Shown here piece by piece: positions 1 through 12,645 of a stretch of DNA of 64,000 nucleotides (the first letter of the stretch is position 1; every line of letters begins with the position of its first letter). This stretch comes from Henricia sp. BOLD:AAB3569 (taxonomy: Eukaryota; Echinodermata; Asteroidea; Spinulosida; Echinasteridae). The notes under the pieces were generated by a model that was given only the letters and a program-made list of their open reading frames with translations, ran no database searches and was not told the origin of the DNA. The DNA is taken from assembly GCA_037783545.1 (NCBI GenBank), contig JBBELK010001231.1:248001-312000 (forward strand), read 5' to 3'. The translations under genes were made by a program, and so were the position numbers.

Positions 1-838
1 TCCCAGCCCAGCCCGAACCCAACCCAGACCAGCCTGAAGCCCTCCCAGCCCGAAGCTTTTCCAGCCCAGGCTGAAGCCCTTCCAGCTCCGCCTGAAGCCC
101 TGAGGCCCAGCCCAAAGCCACCCCGGCCCATCCAGAACCCGCCCAGCCTGAAGCCCGCCCAGCCCGAAGCCCTCCCAGCCAAGCCCGATCCCAACCCAGA
201 CCAGCCTGAAGCCCTCCCAGCCCAGCCCGAAACCATCCCAGGCCAGCCTGAAGCTCTCCCAGTCAAGCCGGAAGCCCAGCCCGCCCAGCCCGAACCCAAC
301 CCAGCCCAGCCCGAAACCAGCCCAGCCTGAAGCTCTCCCAGTCGAGCAGGAAGCCCTCACAGCCCAGCCCGCAGCCATGCTAGCCCAGCTCGAAGCCCTC
401 CCAGCCCAGCCCAAAGCCGGGTGCGGCCCTGCCAGCCCAGCCTGAAGCGCTGAAGCCCTGTCCGAAGCTATCCCAGTCCAGCCTGAGGCCATCCCAGCGC
501 AGCCCGAAGTCATCCCAGCCCAGCCTGAAGCCCTGCTAGCCCAGCTTGAATATGAAGCGCTTAAGCTCTGTCCGAAGCTATCCCAGTCCAGCCCGAGGCC
601 ATCCCAGCGCAGCCCGAAGCCAACCCAGCCCATTCCGAAGCCACCCAGCCCAGCCCAAAGCCATCCCAATCAAGCCCGAAGCCGTCCCAGCCCAGCCCAA
701 CCCCAGGACAACCCCAGGCCGGTCCGGCCCAACCTCAGCCCAGCCCACCCTGTCCAATCCATCCCATACCAGGCCAGGCCGACCCAGCCCGGGCCCAGCC
801 CAACCCGGGCCCAGCCCAACCCATGCCATTACTCACTG
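1..838. repeat. GC-rich degenerate minisatellite
   Basis: The stretch is built from variants of CCCAGCCCGAAGCC in irregular 15-25 bp units that begin at the window edge. Open frames on both strands here (Pro/Ser/Ala-rich on +, Gly/Trp-rich on -) follow from the repeat composition and show no domain. A sharp switch to AT-rich unique DNA occurs near 840. Confidence 0.85.
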
Positions 839-842
839 GTGA

Positions 843-1290
843 TTTCGCCATCATGAGTTTGTGGCTTTTATCGTTTGTTGGGTTTAATTTTTTTTATATC
901 AGTGAATTGCCTGACCATGAAAACCCCATGGTAGATATTTAAATCATTGTTCTACACCAAATATTAAACTATAGCGATTTTCAAGGTCAAGGCGGCCATC
1001 TTGGAATTGACCCAGATTTCACCCATTTCCAGTGGCTTGATTTTGGTAGACTTTTCCCGTTATTGACCACAATCAGTCTGGATGTTTTGCTTTGTGGAAC
1101 TGGTGCTGGATTTGTTAGTTGAATCTACATGTACTACACGGTGCGCACTGCACAAGTTCCACCCCAAGGACGCTACCGGTATTGCTGAATCTGTATAGGT
1201 GTTGTTTGCACTACCTGTACTTCTGTACAAGCGACAAGTGAAGGTGAATTAGCTAGCGTCGGTGAGAATGAATGATAGTTAGGGTTTGTT
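843..1290. other. no gene seen
   Basis: AT-rich unique sequence with short, unconvincing frames. I see no splice-bounded exon or repeat family in it. Confidence 0.5.
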
Positions 1291-1291
1291 T

Positions 1292-1445
1292 TGCCCTTAC
1301 CCGACGTACATGTAACCTTATTGGCATTGTATACTCCCCGGGACACTATGAGAAATCCATTAACGTGCTTAGGTGGGACTCGAACCCACGACCTCTTGCA
1401 TACTAGACAGATGTCTTAACCATTTGACCTCCGAACAGGCTGGTG
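1292..1445 (-). mobile_element. tRNA-derived SINE copy
   Basis: On the minus strand a tRNA-like head (GGTCAAATGGTTAAGACATC, then a GGGTTCGAGTCCCACC B box) is followed by a tail ending in ACGTCGGGTAAGGGCAAA. The same head and tail recur at 55,350-55,513, and a related copy is at 17,183-17,377. The A box is weakened by mutation, so this is a decayed SINE rather than a working tRNA gene. Confidence 0.7.
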
Positions 1446-3431
1446 TTGAATGTCTCGTTTGAGTCATTAAGCAGTGGGAACTGCAACTGATCAGGGCAAA
1501 GCAGGGTTGAGTCTAAACATGCTTTTGGTAAAGTTTATCTGGGATCAAATTTCAACAATCCGGCGGAAAGAAAACCCCAAAAAGCATAGATATTTTTATT
1601 TTAGTTTTGCAACTGACTGCAGTTCCTTATTTGTGGTTTTGAGTTACAGCCGTCCCCAGTGTGACCAAAAACCCCATGACCCTACAGGACGGCCAACAGG
1701 CTAATGTCTGTAAGTTACAATGCACTCAGAGTTGGTCAGATAATCTATCCCACCGCTGACACCAGTTCTAGTACTTGCACTTCATGTATTGTATGTATTG
1801 TTACCAGTCTTTTTCTTTTGTATTTTTTTATTTTATTTGTCATGTTTTTATATTTTGTTTTGATTTATTGTCATTTCATTTTTTTTCTTTTTGGGTATTT
1901 ATTTCTTTTTGGGTATTTATTTCTTTTTGTTATTAGTTTTATTTATTTATTTCATTTTATTTTCATTTCCATTTTTATATTTCTTTTGTTGCCTGATTTG
2001 TAATATGTGCATTTAGTTACATGTAGTTTTAGTTTGGTACATTTATTGGTGCTGCTCATTGATGCCTGCATGATTGTCATATTAATGTATTTATTTTGTA
2101 ATGTTCTTTCTAGCTTTGTTAAAATAATGCAAATTGAAAAACGGGAGTATACATGCACCTAACTGTTATGGCATGGTATTCCTGTTTTTCCGTAGTCTTG
2201 GATTTTCCCTTTTTATCAGAGTTGTGAACAAGTTCCTCCTGTCAAGTCCTGATTTAAGTCTTGAGTTTTTAAGAGAAAGTCCCAATTTAATTTCCAAGTC
2301 TTGAAGAGCAAGTCCTGATTCAAGTTCGAACTCTTTAAGAGCAGGTCCCGTTTCAAGATCATTTCAAGGCACCGTTGAAGGCAACGTTTTCAGTGCCCCG
2401 ATTATTGCCACTGAATTCCAAGCCCTGGCAGTATTTTGTAAGTTTTAATGGCATTGAAAAAGTGAAGATCGAAGTCTCATTAAAGCAATCTGTTGCTGAA
2501 TTTTCTTTTGAATACCCTCTTAAAGTTTTTCAGTTCAAGTTTCAAGTCATTCCAAGATCAAGTCTCATCAGGATTATGTCTCAAGTCGTTTAAAGTCCAA
2601 ATCAAGTCTGAAATTCCCAAAATACTAGACTCTACTTTGTTTTTAGCTGTGTAAATTGTTTGTTGTACTATGCTAGGTTCCTATATAAATTGTGTTCTAA
2701 CTATTTCTGTTAAAATAAACCTGAAAAACTTAGATTAAGATCTTGTCTCACACACATGTCGAGCGTGGCGTATTTCAGAGATCTCTATTTCTGGGCATCC
2801 ATTAACATTCCATCCTGAAATGACTTGGATATCTTTCTTTCTCATAGATATTATAAATAATTACATTTCTGTTTTAGGATGGAATGTGAACTGGTGAACT
2901 ACCGTAGGCACATCCAGACATAAAAATATGCCATACCTCATGCTTGATGCATATGTACATGTATGTGTCTTTTATGGTGGTGGTGGTGGGTTTTTCTTTT
3001 TAAACACAGAAGCTTTGATTTCATATTAGATGCCTTATGGTACATGTACTTATCAATGTGATACATGTACATGTATGTATTTGGGTCTTTCTATAAATTA
3101 GGGATCCATCTTGTTTTTGTAAATTCAGGACTAATTTTTTAAATACTTTCCATCTCAAAGAGTGAGTACATAAAGTACAATTCATACACATACAAAAATG
3201 GTTTAAAGGCCATTTTAATGATTTTTGTACGAAAAATAACACATATCAGGTGTAACGGGGGACACTACATGTCACACTTTTGGACCAATAATCTATATAG
3301 AAAGACCCATTTGGTACTTGCCAAGTCTGTGTCAGAATTGTTGCTACATTGTCGTACCTCTTGAAATTACACACGAGTCTATGAAAAGTTATCAAGCTAT
3401 ACATGTGCATGTACATGTACCTGTTGCCAAC
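1446..3431. other. no gene seen; low-complexity stretches
   Basis: Contains a T-rich low-complexity tract (about 1,795-2,000), a degenerate AAGTC-rich repeat (about 2,225-2,595), a short imperfect hairpin (CATTCCATCC at 2,805 against GGATGGAATG at 2,878) and TACATGTA microsatellite patches. No exon could be supported. Confidence 0.5.
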
Positions 3432-3690
3432 CACATGTGAGTCTTTCCACGGTAAAGGGGGCACTTTGGCAACACAGACCATATTTGCCAGAAAATACCT
3501 TTGTCTGGTCTCAAAATAAAAGAAAACATTTCAGTTGTTCTGATGAAGAGATAACTTAGGCCCAAAAAGGGTTACAAATAGTGTGACAACATGCCTTTCT
3601 AAAAACCTTGTGTACAAATTTCCAATACACGCTCGTAACCGGGATGGCCAAAAATGTAACACAAGTGTCCGTCCCAATGACATGGTCGTG
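3432..3690. mobile_element. half of a palindromic MITE family
   Basis: This stretch closely matches the left arm of the palindrome at 37,075-37,495. Shared landmarks are TTTCCACGGTAA, CTTTGTCTGGTCTCAAAATA, the run AAAAAGGGTTACAAATAGTG and GTAACACAAGTGTCCGTCCC. Only one arm is present here, so it is a truncated copy, directly followed by a second repeat family. Confidence 0.7.
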
Positions 3691-3694
3691 ATCA

Positions 3695-3962
3695 GCCACG
3701 GATTATTAGGTCGCCAATGCGATAGATATGCGCAGTGAGTGAACGATAATGACGCCAGCAGCAAGAAATCATGTGTTGCGACTTTACACCTAGTTTTGGA
3801 ATGACTCGGTTGTGCTTGTGAAGTGTCTTTAGAGGTGGAAAATGAATTATTTTTGTCCGGGCGGCCAAGTTTTTTCTGGGCGGCAAATTTTTGTCCGGGC
3901 GCTAATGGCACCTCTGATGATTTTGTCCGGGCGGCACAAGTACAGCTAGTAGAGAATACTGG
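3695..3962. mobile_element. decayed copy of the hAT-like GTCCGGGCGG element
   Basis: It shares the ordered landmarks of the intact element at 33,816-34,319: GGTCGCC...CGATAG, AACGATAATGAC, TTTTGGAATGACTCG, and several TTTTGTCCGGGCGG motifs ending near GTAGAGAATACTGG. The left half is missing. Confidence 0.7.
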
Positions 3963-5040
3963 AATATATGTGTGTATGTGGAATAATGCGGTCCGGGAAC
4001 CAGTGTGTCTTGACTTGCGCACAAGCCGCACATTTAGTAGACTGGTTCTCATTTCACATTTTCCACGCACAGACATACGATCATGAATATTTGTCTACGT
4101 GTATGGAATATGAGCTCCGGAAACAGTCTAACTGTGCTCAAAACGAAAAATTGCATTGCGTTACAAAAAAGGTACGCATTTGCAAAGAAAAAAGCCGGTA
4201 AGAAAACTGTTGGGTTAGTCGGGCGAGGGCAACACAACATTTGTTATGCCTAATTTCAAGATGGCCATACAATATGGACAGCACCAGCCATCAACTTTAT
4301 ACGACAAAATGTATTTTAAACTTGCTTGAGTGGCCATCATTTTCGGGTGGATTTGCAGCTAATGCTGTTACACTAAAAACAGTCGTTTTTGTTTGTTTTG
4401 TGAAGTCATATTTGGTGTACATGTAGTTATATGTTAGTTCTGCAAGTCCTCCATTGCATGCTGAATTTTGACTGTAGCCCCGACCCAGACACCCTCCCCC
4501 AATTCTTAATTGGGAAGAACAATTACTTGCAGCTATAATAATGGCAACATCCAGGAGTATCCTACAGGATAGACGTGTGCTGTACAAATTAACAATCCAG
4601 CATTATTAAGCACTTTTTTGCATGTATTACTGCACTGTCATTGAAATGACGCGCCACATTAAAAGCATTAACGGCTGGTTCTATTGTAAGCATCGGCAAA
4701 ACTTCCGACGAGATTTTATGAGCCTACATGTATATGCATCGGCAAAAAGCCTTTCAGGTTGTTTCTACTAGACTGGTAATGATACCAAAACATTTCCAAA
4801 GTGGTCCTGGTACTCAGTAGAAGTGCACTCTATGTTTCACAGCAGTTCTGCCATGGAAATAGCATTTCACATTGAATATATACATGTACATGAACATGAT
4901 GCATGTATTACATTTGATACAGAAAGGGCAATTGAATTGGCTCCCTTTACAAACATGTAGTAATCGACGTCACTTGTGAGTTACACACAAGTGACATGTA
5001 TGTCAGGATCTGATCTGGGATACACAAGATCTTATTGTTT
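3963..5040. other. no gene seen
   Basis: Unique AT-rich sequence with a small hairpin at about 4,970-4,997 (CACTTGTG/CACAAGTG) and TACATGTA patches. No upstream IMPDH exon was recognised in it. Confidence 0.45.
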
Positions 5041-5465
5041 CAGACCTAATCATTTAGGACCTATAATTGTTTGAAACCTTACCGTTTTGGACCTGACTCT
5101 ATTAGGACCCGGCCGTTTGGGAACCGACCGTTTGGGACCCTGACCGTTTGGGACCCTGACCGTTTGGGACCCGACTGTTTTGGGCATGTTTGGGACCCGA
5201 CCGTTTGGGTCGTAACCATTTGGGTCACAACCGTTTGGGGCCTGACCGTTTAAGGCCTGAATGTTGGGCCCTGGCCGTTTGGGGCCTGGCCGTTTGGGAC
5301 CCGACTGTTTGGGACCCGACTGTTTGGGACCCGACTGTTTGGGACCCGACTGTTTGGGACCCGACTGTTTTGGGGCATGTTTGGGACCCGACCATTTGGA
5401 ACATAACCATTTGGGTCATAACCGTTTGGAACCTGGCTGTTTGGGACCTCTCTGTTTAAGAAAAT
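5041..5465. repeat. 15-16 bp minisatellite
   Basis: Tandem units of the type CCGTTTGGGACCTGA, becoming a near-perfect 15-bp array of TGTTTGGGACCCGAC at about 5,290-5,370. The array reads through in several frames (for example repeated VWDPT), which explains the overlapping open frames on both strands. It lies just upstream of the first IMPDH exon in the window, inside an intron. Confidence 0.9.
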
Positions 5466-5672
5466 ACGGCAAAAAAAATGACAAAAATTCAAACTGGACA
5501 AAAAGTATTCTTTTTAACATTAAAGTTAGAGGCGGCAAATTGCTCTCTAGCTGCATGTCGTCCTGAAAAATTGCCAAATTGGAAGACTCTTTGTCTAAAG
5601 AGTTTGCTACATATTACAAATGGAAAATGGCTACAGTAGTACTTAATTTTCACCCATTTTTGTCTTTTGCAG

Positions 5673-5816
5673 TAATGGCAGTGGGGCGCCCTCAGGGTAC
5701 AGCGGTCTACAAGGTCTCCGAATACGCCCGACATTTCGGCATTCCAGTTGTTGCTGATGGTGGTATTACGTCTGTAGGCCACATAACAAAGGCTCTTGCA
5801 CTAGGTGCTGAAACAG
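5673..5816 (+). CDS. IMPDH: IMP dehydrogenase, internal exon 1 of 5 in window
   Basis: IMPDH catalyses the NAD-dependent oxidation of IMP to XMP, the committed step of guanine nucleotide synthesis, as a cytosolic tetramer. This 144-nt exon reads [18 protein letters not shown] followed by [20 protein letters not shown], a very close match to the metazoan barrel domain; DGGI is the IMP phosphate/ribose binding motif of the family. The acceptor is TTTTGCAG and the donor CAG|GTAAAC. The first two bases complete a Val codon and one base is left over at the end, in phase with the next exon. The active-site Cys loop lies in an upstream exon not found in this window. Confidence 0.95.
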
Positions 5817-6986
<1,170 letters not shown>

Positions 6987-7575
6987 TAACACCTGGCCAG
7001 TGAAAGGCCTGGCCTAGCCTGTAAAAAGCCCGGCCTGGCCTTGCAAAAAAGCAAAGGTGTTTTGGCCCAGCCAGTAAAAAAAGCCCACGCTGGGAATCTT
7101 TAGTGAATTAGGGCAGAAAACTTGTACTGTGGTTAAATTGAGCAGGGCAGCCTTGATTAAAGACAAATTACATGATTGGAAAACAAACTGTGTTGTCTTC
7201 ATGTGTGATTGAGGATGTACATGATAAAAACCAATCTGTGTATAAGTCAGCTCAGTGCCTCATTCACATTCCGAGAAAACAATGAAAAATTATGTCTATA
7301 CTTTCAAGAAATCATCCTATTTATGCTAATACTGCACAGAAATCGGCCATTATACCACGGTAGTCGGGGGGCATAATTTTGTTCACATAGGGCACTCTTG
7401 TAAAAAGATATCCCAGGCGGAATCATTGCATTGGACAGTTGGAACCACTTCTGTCTTCCATTTGAAAAAGATATTTTGATTTTGTGGTAAAAATTTTGGG
7501 ACATTACAAAATACTGTACATGTACATTGTATATGTGTTTGGTAATTTTCTTTCTTTCTGAATGTTTCCCCTCAG

Positions 7576-7719
7576 TGAACGAGACAAACTCAAAGTTGCC
7601 CAGGGTGTATCAGGAAACATCGTAGACAAAGGCTCCATTCATAAATTTGCTCCGTATCTCATAGCTGGAATCCAACATGGCTGCCAAGACATCGGTGCTA
7701 GAAGTCTAACGCAACTTAC
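7576..7719 (+). CDS. IMPDH: IMP dehydrogenase, internal exon 3 of 5
   Basis: 144-nt exon between CCCTCAG and TTAC|GTAAGG. It reads [20 protein letters not shown] then [26 protein letters not shown] is the mobile-flap segment of the family, which holds the conserved Gln of the active site, and GCQDIGA is a conserved monovalent-cation/structural segment. It ends in phase 2. It is the last IMPDH exon before the tandem duplication starts, 196 bp downstream. Confidence 0.95.
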
Positions 7720-7930
7720 GTAAGGGCAAGATGGTGCATAACGAAGCCTTTTGCATATTGTGTGTTCATGTGTAACTGCTAATACCTTTGTACTCATTTG
7801 GGTTTTAAGTACTGACGCAACTTTTACATTGAATGCCATAGGGCTTGTTAAGCTCACGTGATGGCCAATATCAATCAGTGAGGAACAACTGCAATACTGT
7901 GATTCAAGACCGGCAGTTAGCTTCATGCAT

Positions 7931-8440
7931 GTAGCTCAATTGGTAGGGAGTTACACTCCTTTCGCAGTGGTTTTGCCCGCACCAACCACTGCTCAACTTT
8001 GCATGAATTCCTGCGAAGCGCGTGCGTGACGTCACTCAACACCAGGCCTGAATAACACTTTTCGTGATTGGCCAGATTTTGCCACCCGACAGAGTAAACT
8101 TGTCACCTGACTGTCAGGTGACACGTTTACTCTGTCAGGTGACACGTTTACTCAGTCAGGTGACAGAATCTGGCCAATCATGGCAAGTGTTATTCAGGCC
8201 TGGTGTTAAGTGACGTCACGCACGCGCTTCGCAGGAAATCATGCGAAGTTGAGCAATGGTTGGTGCGGACAAACCATGCAAAACCACTGCGAAAGGAGTG
8301 TAGTAAGGAGTCTGCACTTTAAGAAGGTCCACAGTTCGAATCCCGTGGAAGTCGATTTGTTTTTCACTGCATTCAGATTTCCCAAACTCATGGACATTTG
8401 TTTACATTTCTATAGAATTAATTCACCCCGGTGGTCCCTG
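7931..8440 (+). mobile_element. tRNA-SINE split by a hairpin MITE
   Basis: The A-box half (GTAGCTCAATTGGTAGGGAG) ends at 7,951 and the remainder resumes at 8,303 with CTGCACTTTAAG, GGTCC, a GTTCGAATCCCG B box and the tail TTTTTCACTGCATTCAGATT. Without the insert the order matches the uninterrupted copy at 6,015-6,158. The second copy is at 10,843-11,352. Confidence 0.8.
7952..8302. mobile_element. hairpin MITE with about 150-bp arms, inserted in a SINE
   Basis: Nearly perfect inverted repeat: TACACTCCTTTCGCAGTGG and CCAACCACTGCTCAAC on the left mirror GTTGAGCAATGGTTGG and CCACTGCGAAAGGAGTGTA on the right. The centre carries repeated CAGGTGACACGTTTACT motifs. Flanks TAGGGAGT (7,944-7,951) and TAAGGAGT (8,303-8,310) look like an 8-bp target duplication with one mismatch, which suggests a hAT-type mover. 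No coding capacity. Second copy at 10,864-11,214. Confidence 0.85.
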
Positions 8441-8555
8441 GGTTATTAGCCCAAAAAGTCACTTACTAATTTAAATTAATCACTTATTAAATTAGATTAA
8501 CGACAATTTTAAAATTAAAGAGCACCCAGAAAACAAATGTTGGGATGGCCTGACC

Positions 8556-8708
8556 TCTGGATCCGCACATCTCCCAAACAACCCTAGAAGTGCGGGAGCT
8601 CAGGGAGGCACTTCAGGCAGAGTGGTGCACCCTGCCTCAGTGGCTCTTATGCCAGCTGGTGCAGTCAGCTTTGCCACAAGAGGTGGTCATACACGTTATT
8701 GACTGATA
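8556..8708 (+). pseudogene. Tc1-like transposase C-terminal relic
   Basis: One frame gives RELREALQAEWCTLPQWLL; a shifted frame ends RGGHTRY followed by a stop, the usual C-terminus of Tc1-type transposases. A diverged second relic lies at about 10,625-10,790 in the same unit, and both recur at +2,912. The frames do not join, so these are dead fragments. Confidence 0.65.
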
Positions 8709-8837
8709 AGTTTTATAACATGTCTCAGCCTCTTTGATCTTTCGGTCCGAGTATAATTTGCATTTTGTTTTCAACCACTTATTTCACCACAGGATAAAAG
8801 AATATTTAAAAAAAAAATTGTTTTCTTTCTTATTCAG

Positions 8838-8921
8838 AGAAAAGATGTATTCTGGAGAGCTGAGGTTCGAAAGACGAACAACTTCAGCTCAGATCGAGGG
8901 CAGCGTACACAATTTGCATTC
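8838..8921 (+). CDS. IMPDH: IMP dehydrogenase exon 4 of 5 (copy 1)
   Basis: 84-nt exon after TTATTCAG, donor CATTC|GTAAGT. Joined to exon 3 it reads [20 protein letters not shown] then GSVHNLHS, the conserved C-terminal segment of metazoan IMPDH. It enters and leaves in phase 2, so the duplicated copy at 11,750-11,833 could be used instead of it or spliced after it without a frameshift. Confidence 0.93.
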
Positions 8922-9711
8922 GTAAGTGTCATTGACATGTACATGTGTACAATGTAGGTCAAGAAAATGAATGCATCATTTATCTTGTTTAAATCAGGAA
9001 AATCTCTTCATTTGTTGAAGTTCAATCATGCTTAGTTAATAAAACGTGCGTACACATCTCACTTGACGAAGATTGAATGCATATTGGTACTGTTCACACC
9101 AAGCAACTGCAGTAATTGTTCTTCTAAAATTATATAAAAATCAGGTTTTCTTTATCAAATCTGCACTTTTTACTATCAAACGAGCCATGAAAAGCATTAA
9201 GAAAAAAAATAGTCATTTCCAACTTCTCAATTCCTACCCTGAATTATACAACTCCTCCTGGTGTCTGTTCATTATACCCAGCTGCACTTTGGTGCACGCA
9301 CATCAGATTGGGGCTCTGTGCTGCACGGTATCCACAAAAGCTTCATTTTATATAATAATAATATTGGTTATCAGCATTTTTACTTGCCAAATATTGGTAT
9401 TGGTGTCGGCCTCAAAGTTTTCACATCGGTCGTGATTTGAAAATGGTCTATTTTGATGTCATTTCCCCCTCCCCTCCCCCACCACCGAAGTGCTAAAACT
9501 TACAAATGTTCAAGTTTCACGATCATCGGTTTACTTTTATTCAGATTGTTCCACGACGACAAAATGATGGGATTACATAGAAAAGGCCATCTCACATCAT
9601 GCGGAACTTCAACCAAAGCAACTACACTCCAAACTGCTGTTGTGAACTTTCCCCACTTTGGCACTGCAACTGTGACATAAACATTTCCACTTTTTTCTTG
9701 TTTGTCCACAG

Positions 9712-9733
9712 ATTTGAGAAAAGACTTTTCTAA
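9712..9733 (+). CDS. IMPDH: IMP dehydrogenase terminal coding exon 5 (copy 1)
   Basis: After acceptor TTTGTCCACAG the sequence completes a Ser codon and reads FEKRLF then TAA, matching the YEKRLF-type end of animal IMPDH. The coding part is only 22 nt. I found no canonical AATAAA close downstream within unit 1; candidates lie beyond the duplication (ATTAAA near 14,632, AATAAA at 16,891-16,896). Confidence 0.9.
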
Positions 9734-10013
9734 TCTCCACGTCCTACCCTAACTCTCTGTGGCTCCTGTCTTCTTCTATTTGTGTTCAGCACAGCAGAAT
9801 GTTTCCCCCTGTCACCGGCCACGTTAGTTTCGCACTCTAGCGCCCTCCAGATTTAATTTCCTGCACAGGGTAACAGTATTGACTTTAATTTGTACATATT
9901 TTGTTTTATGTTTTCACGTTGGCATCACATACTCTCTACGCACACTTCTTTCAAACCCTTGATTTATGATTTAATCCAGGGGCGGTATTCAATTTGTCAC
10001 TGGTGTTTTTTAA

Positions 10014-10308
10014 CTTAAAGGAGCGTGATCAGATTTTTCCAGAAAAATGGATTTCGGTTTAACCTTACAATCATATAAAATACCTTCCCAAAATACTATC
10101 CATGGGAAGAAAACAGGAAATTTTCAATCTCCAATTTGGATGCAAGTGGAAGTAAAAAGGTTGGTGTAATTACTGTACTGTTTTATGGAATGAGGTAATT
10201 TTGTTTACAAAACATTGGTGGTTTTGTGACTATCCTTGAAAATATATGGATTGAAAGTGCAAAATTTCAAAATGTAAACAAAAATGTTATCTGGACACGC
10301 TCCTTTAA
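10014..10308. mobile_element. small MITE with TTAAAGGAGCGTG ends
   Basis: The left end TTAAAGGAGCGTGATCAGAT is mirrored by ATCTGGACACGCTCCTTTAA on the right; the interior is AT-rich with no coding. It lies in the IMPDH 3' region of unit 1 and recurs at 12,926-13,220. Confidence 0.7.
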
Positions 10309-11749
10309 ACGGAAGGGAAGCGGTTTTCCTAAAATATCAATTCTTGATGAGAACAGAAGTTTATTGAATACAGAGAACATGTGGATAACAAGGCACTGAT
10401 CAACAAATCACTTTGGAATTGCTTTCAAGAATGTTCCGCTTCAGTGATTATTGTCCAGGTCCAAGTGGACCCGTTTTCTTGGTCCTGTTTGAACAAAATA
10501 ATTCCCACTGCACTGAAATGTGACATTTCCTTTTTTGGGAGAACTCTGCAGTTGAGGGCTCTCAGAAAACTCATTTTCTTAGGTTTTCAACCTGATTATT
10601 ATACCTACGTGAGATGAGCTGACCTCTGGAGCTGCACGTCTCCCAAACAGCTTACCGGAGCTCAGGGAGGCACTTCAGGCAAAGTGGCGCACCCTGCCTC
10701 AGCATCTCTTGCAGAGGCTGGTGCAGTCAGCCTTGCCACATAAGGTGCTCGTACTTTATACTGACCAATTAAATTAAATCTCTCAGCATCCTCGATCTTT
10801 CGGTCAGAATATAGTTTGTGACATGCAGTTAGCTTCATGCATGTAGCTCAATTGGTAGGGAGTTACACTCCTTTCGCAGTGGTTTTGCCCGCACCAACCA
10901 CTGCTCAACTTTGCATGAATTCCTGCGAAGCGCGTGCGTGACGTCACTCAACACCAGGCCTGAATAACACTTTTCGTGATTGGCCAGATTTTGCCACCCG
11001 ACAGAGTAAACTTGTCACCTGACTGTCAGGTGACACGTTTACTCTGTCAGGTGACACGTTTACTCAGTCAGGTGACAGAATCTGGCCAATCATGGCAAGT
11101 GTTATTCAGGCCTGGTGTTAAGTGACGTCACGCACGCGCTTCGCAGGAAATCATGCGAAGTTGAGCAATGGTTGGTGCGGACAAACCATGCAAAACCACT
11201 GCGAAAGGAGTGTAGTAAGGAGTCTGCACTTTAAGAAGGTCCACAGTTCGAATCCCGTGGAAGTCGATTTGTTTTTCACTGCATTCAGATTTCCCAAACT
11301 CATGGACATTTGTTTACATTTCTATAGAATTAATTCACCCCGGTGGTCCCTGGGTTATTAGCCCAAAAAGTCACTTACTAATTTAAATTAATCACTTATT
11401 AAATTAGATTAACGACAATTTTAAAATTAAAGAGCACCCAGAAAACAAATGTTGGGATGGCCTGACCTCTGGATCCGCACATCTCCCAAACAACCCTAGA
11501 AGTGCGGGAGCTCAGGGAGGCACTTCAGGCAGAGTGGTGCACCCTGCCTCAGTGGCTCTTATGCCAGCTGGTGCAGTCAGCTTTGCCACAAGAGGTGGTC
11601 ATACACGTTATTGACTGATAAGTTTTATAACATGTCTCAGCCTCTTTGATCTTTCGGTCCGAGTATAATTTGCATTTTGTTTTCAACCACTTATTTCACC
11701 ACAGGATAAAAGAATATTTAAAAAAAAAATTGTTTTCTTTCTTATTCAG

Positions 11750-11833
11750 AGAAAAGATGTATTCTGGAGAGCTGAGGTTCGAAAGACGAACAACTTCAGC
11801 TCAGATCGAGGGCAGCGTACACAATTTGCATTC
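11750..11833 (+). CDS. IMPDH: IMP dehydrogenase exon 4, duplicated copy
   Basis: Same 84 nt and splice sites as 8,838-8,921. Its phase permits three transcripts in frame: exon 3 to either copy, or exon 3 to copy 1 to copy 2, which would repeat 28 residues near the C-terminus. Whether it is spliced in vivo cannot be told from sequence. Confidence 0.8.
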
Positions 11834-12623
11834 GTAAGTGTCATTGACATGTACATGTGTACAATGTAGGTCAAGAAAATGAATGCATCATTTATCTTGT
11901 TTAAATCAGGAAAATCTCTTCATTTGTTGAAGTTCAATCATGCTTAGTTAATAAAACGTGCGTACACATCTCACTTGACGAAGATTGAATGCATATTGGT
12001 ACTGTTCACACCAAGCAACTGCAGTAATTGTTCTTCTAAAATTATATAAAAATCAGGTTTTCTTTATCAAATCTGCACTTTTTACTATCAAACGAGCCAT
12101 GAAAAGCATTAAGAAAAAAAATAGTCATTTCCAACTTCTCAATTCCTACCCTGAATTATACAACTCCTCCTGGTGTCTGTTCATTATACCCAGCTGCACT
12201 TTGGTGCACGCACATCAGATTGGGGCTCTGTGCTGCACGGTATCCACAAAAGCTTCATTTTATATAATAATAATATTGGTTATCAGCATTTTTACTTGCC
12301 AAATATTGGTATTGGTGTCGGCCTCAAAGTTTTCACATCGGTCGTGATTTGAAAATGGTCTATTTTGATGTCATTTCCCCCTCCCCTCCCCCACCACCGA
12401 AGTGCTAAAACTTACAAATGTTCAAGTTTCACGATCATCGGTTTACTTTTATTCAGATTGTTCCACGACGACAAAATGATGGGATTACATAGAAAAGGCC
12501 ATCTCACATCATGCGGAACTTCAACCAAAGCAACTACACTCCAAACTGCTGTTGTGAACTTTCCCCACTTTGGCACTGCAACTGTGACATAAACATTTCC
12601 ACTTTTTTCTTGTTTGTCCACAG

Positions 12624-12645
12624 ATTTGAGAAAAGACTTTTCTAA
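12624..12645 (+). CDS. IMPDH: IMP dehydrogenase terminal exon 5, duplicated copy
   Basis: Identical to 9,712-9,733, with acceptor and TAA stop intact. Transcripts that read past the first terminal exon could use this one and give the same C-terminus. Confidence 0.8.

Larger units (their letters stand above)
7915..10826. repeat. tandem duplication, unit 1 (2,912 bp)
   Basis: The unit starts AGTTAGCTTCATGC and recurs at a constant offset of 2,912 bp. Every open frame compared in the two units is identical at the protein level, so copies are very recent or artefactual. Both starts are preceded by GC, a possible 2-bp microhomology. The unit contains a split SINE, IMPDH exons 4 and 5, Tc1 transposase relics and a small MITE. 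Confidence 0.93.

Noticed and set aside
546-842. Proline/serine-rich protein near the window start
   Set aside because: Translation of a GC-rich minisatellite; both strands are open and no domain or splice context is seen.
3531-4076. 181-codon minus-strand gene
   Set aside because: The frame spans two MITE relics (3,432-3,690 and 3,695-3,962) and has no domain.
5071-5501. VWDPT-repeat protein
   Set aside because: Translation of a 15-bp tandem array lying in an IMPDH intron.
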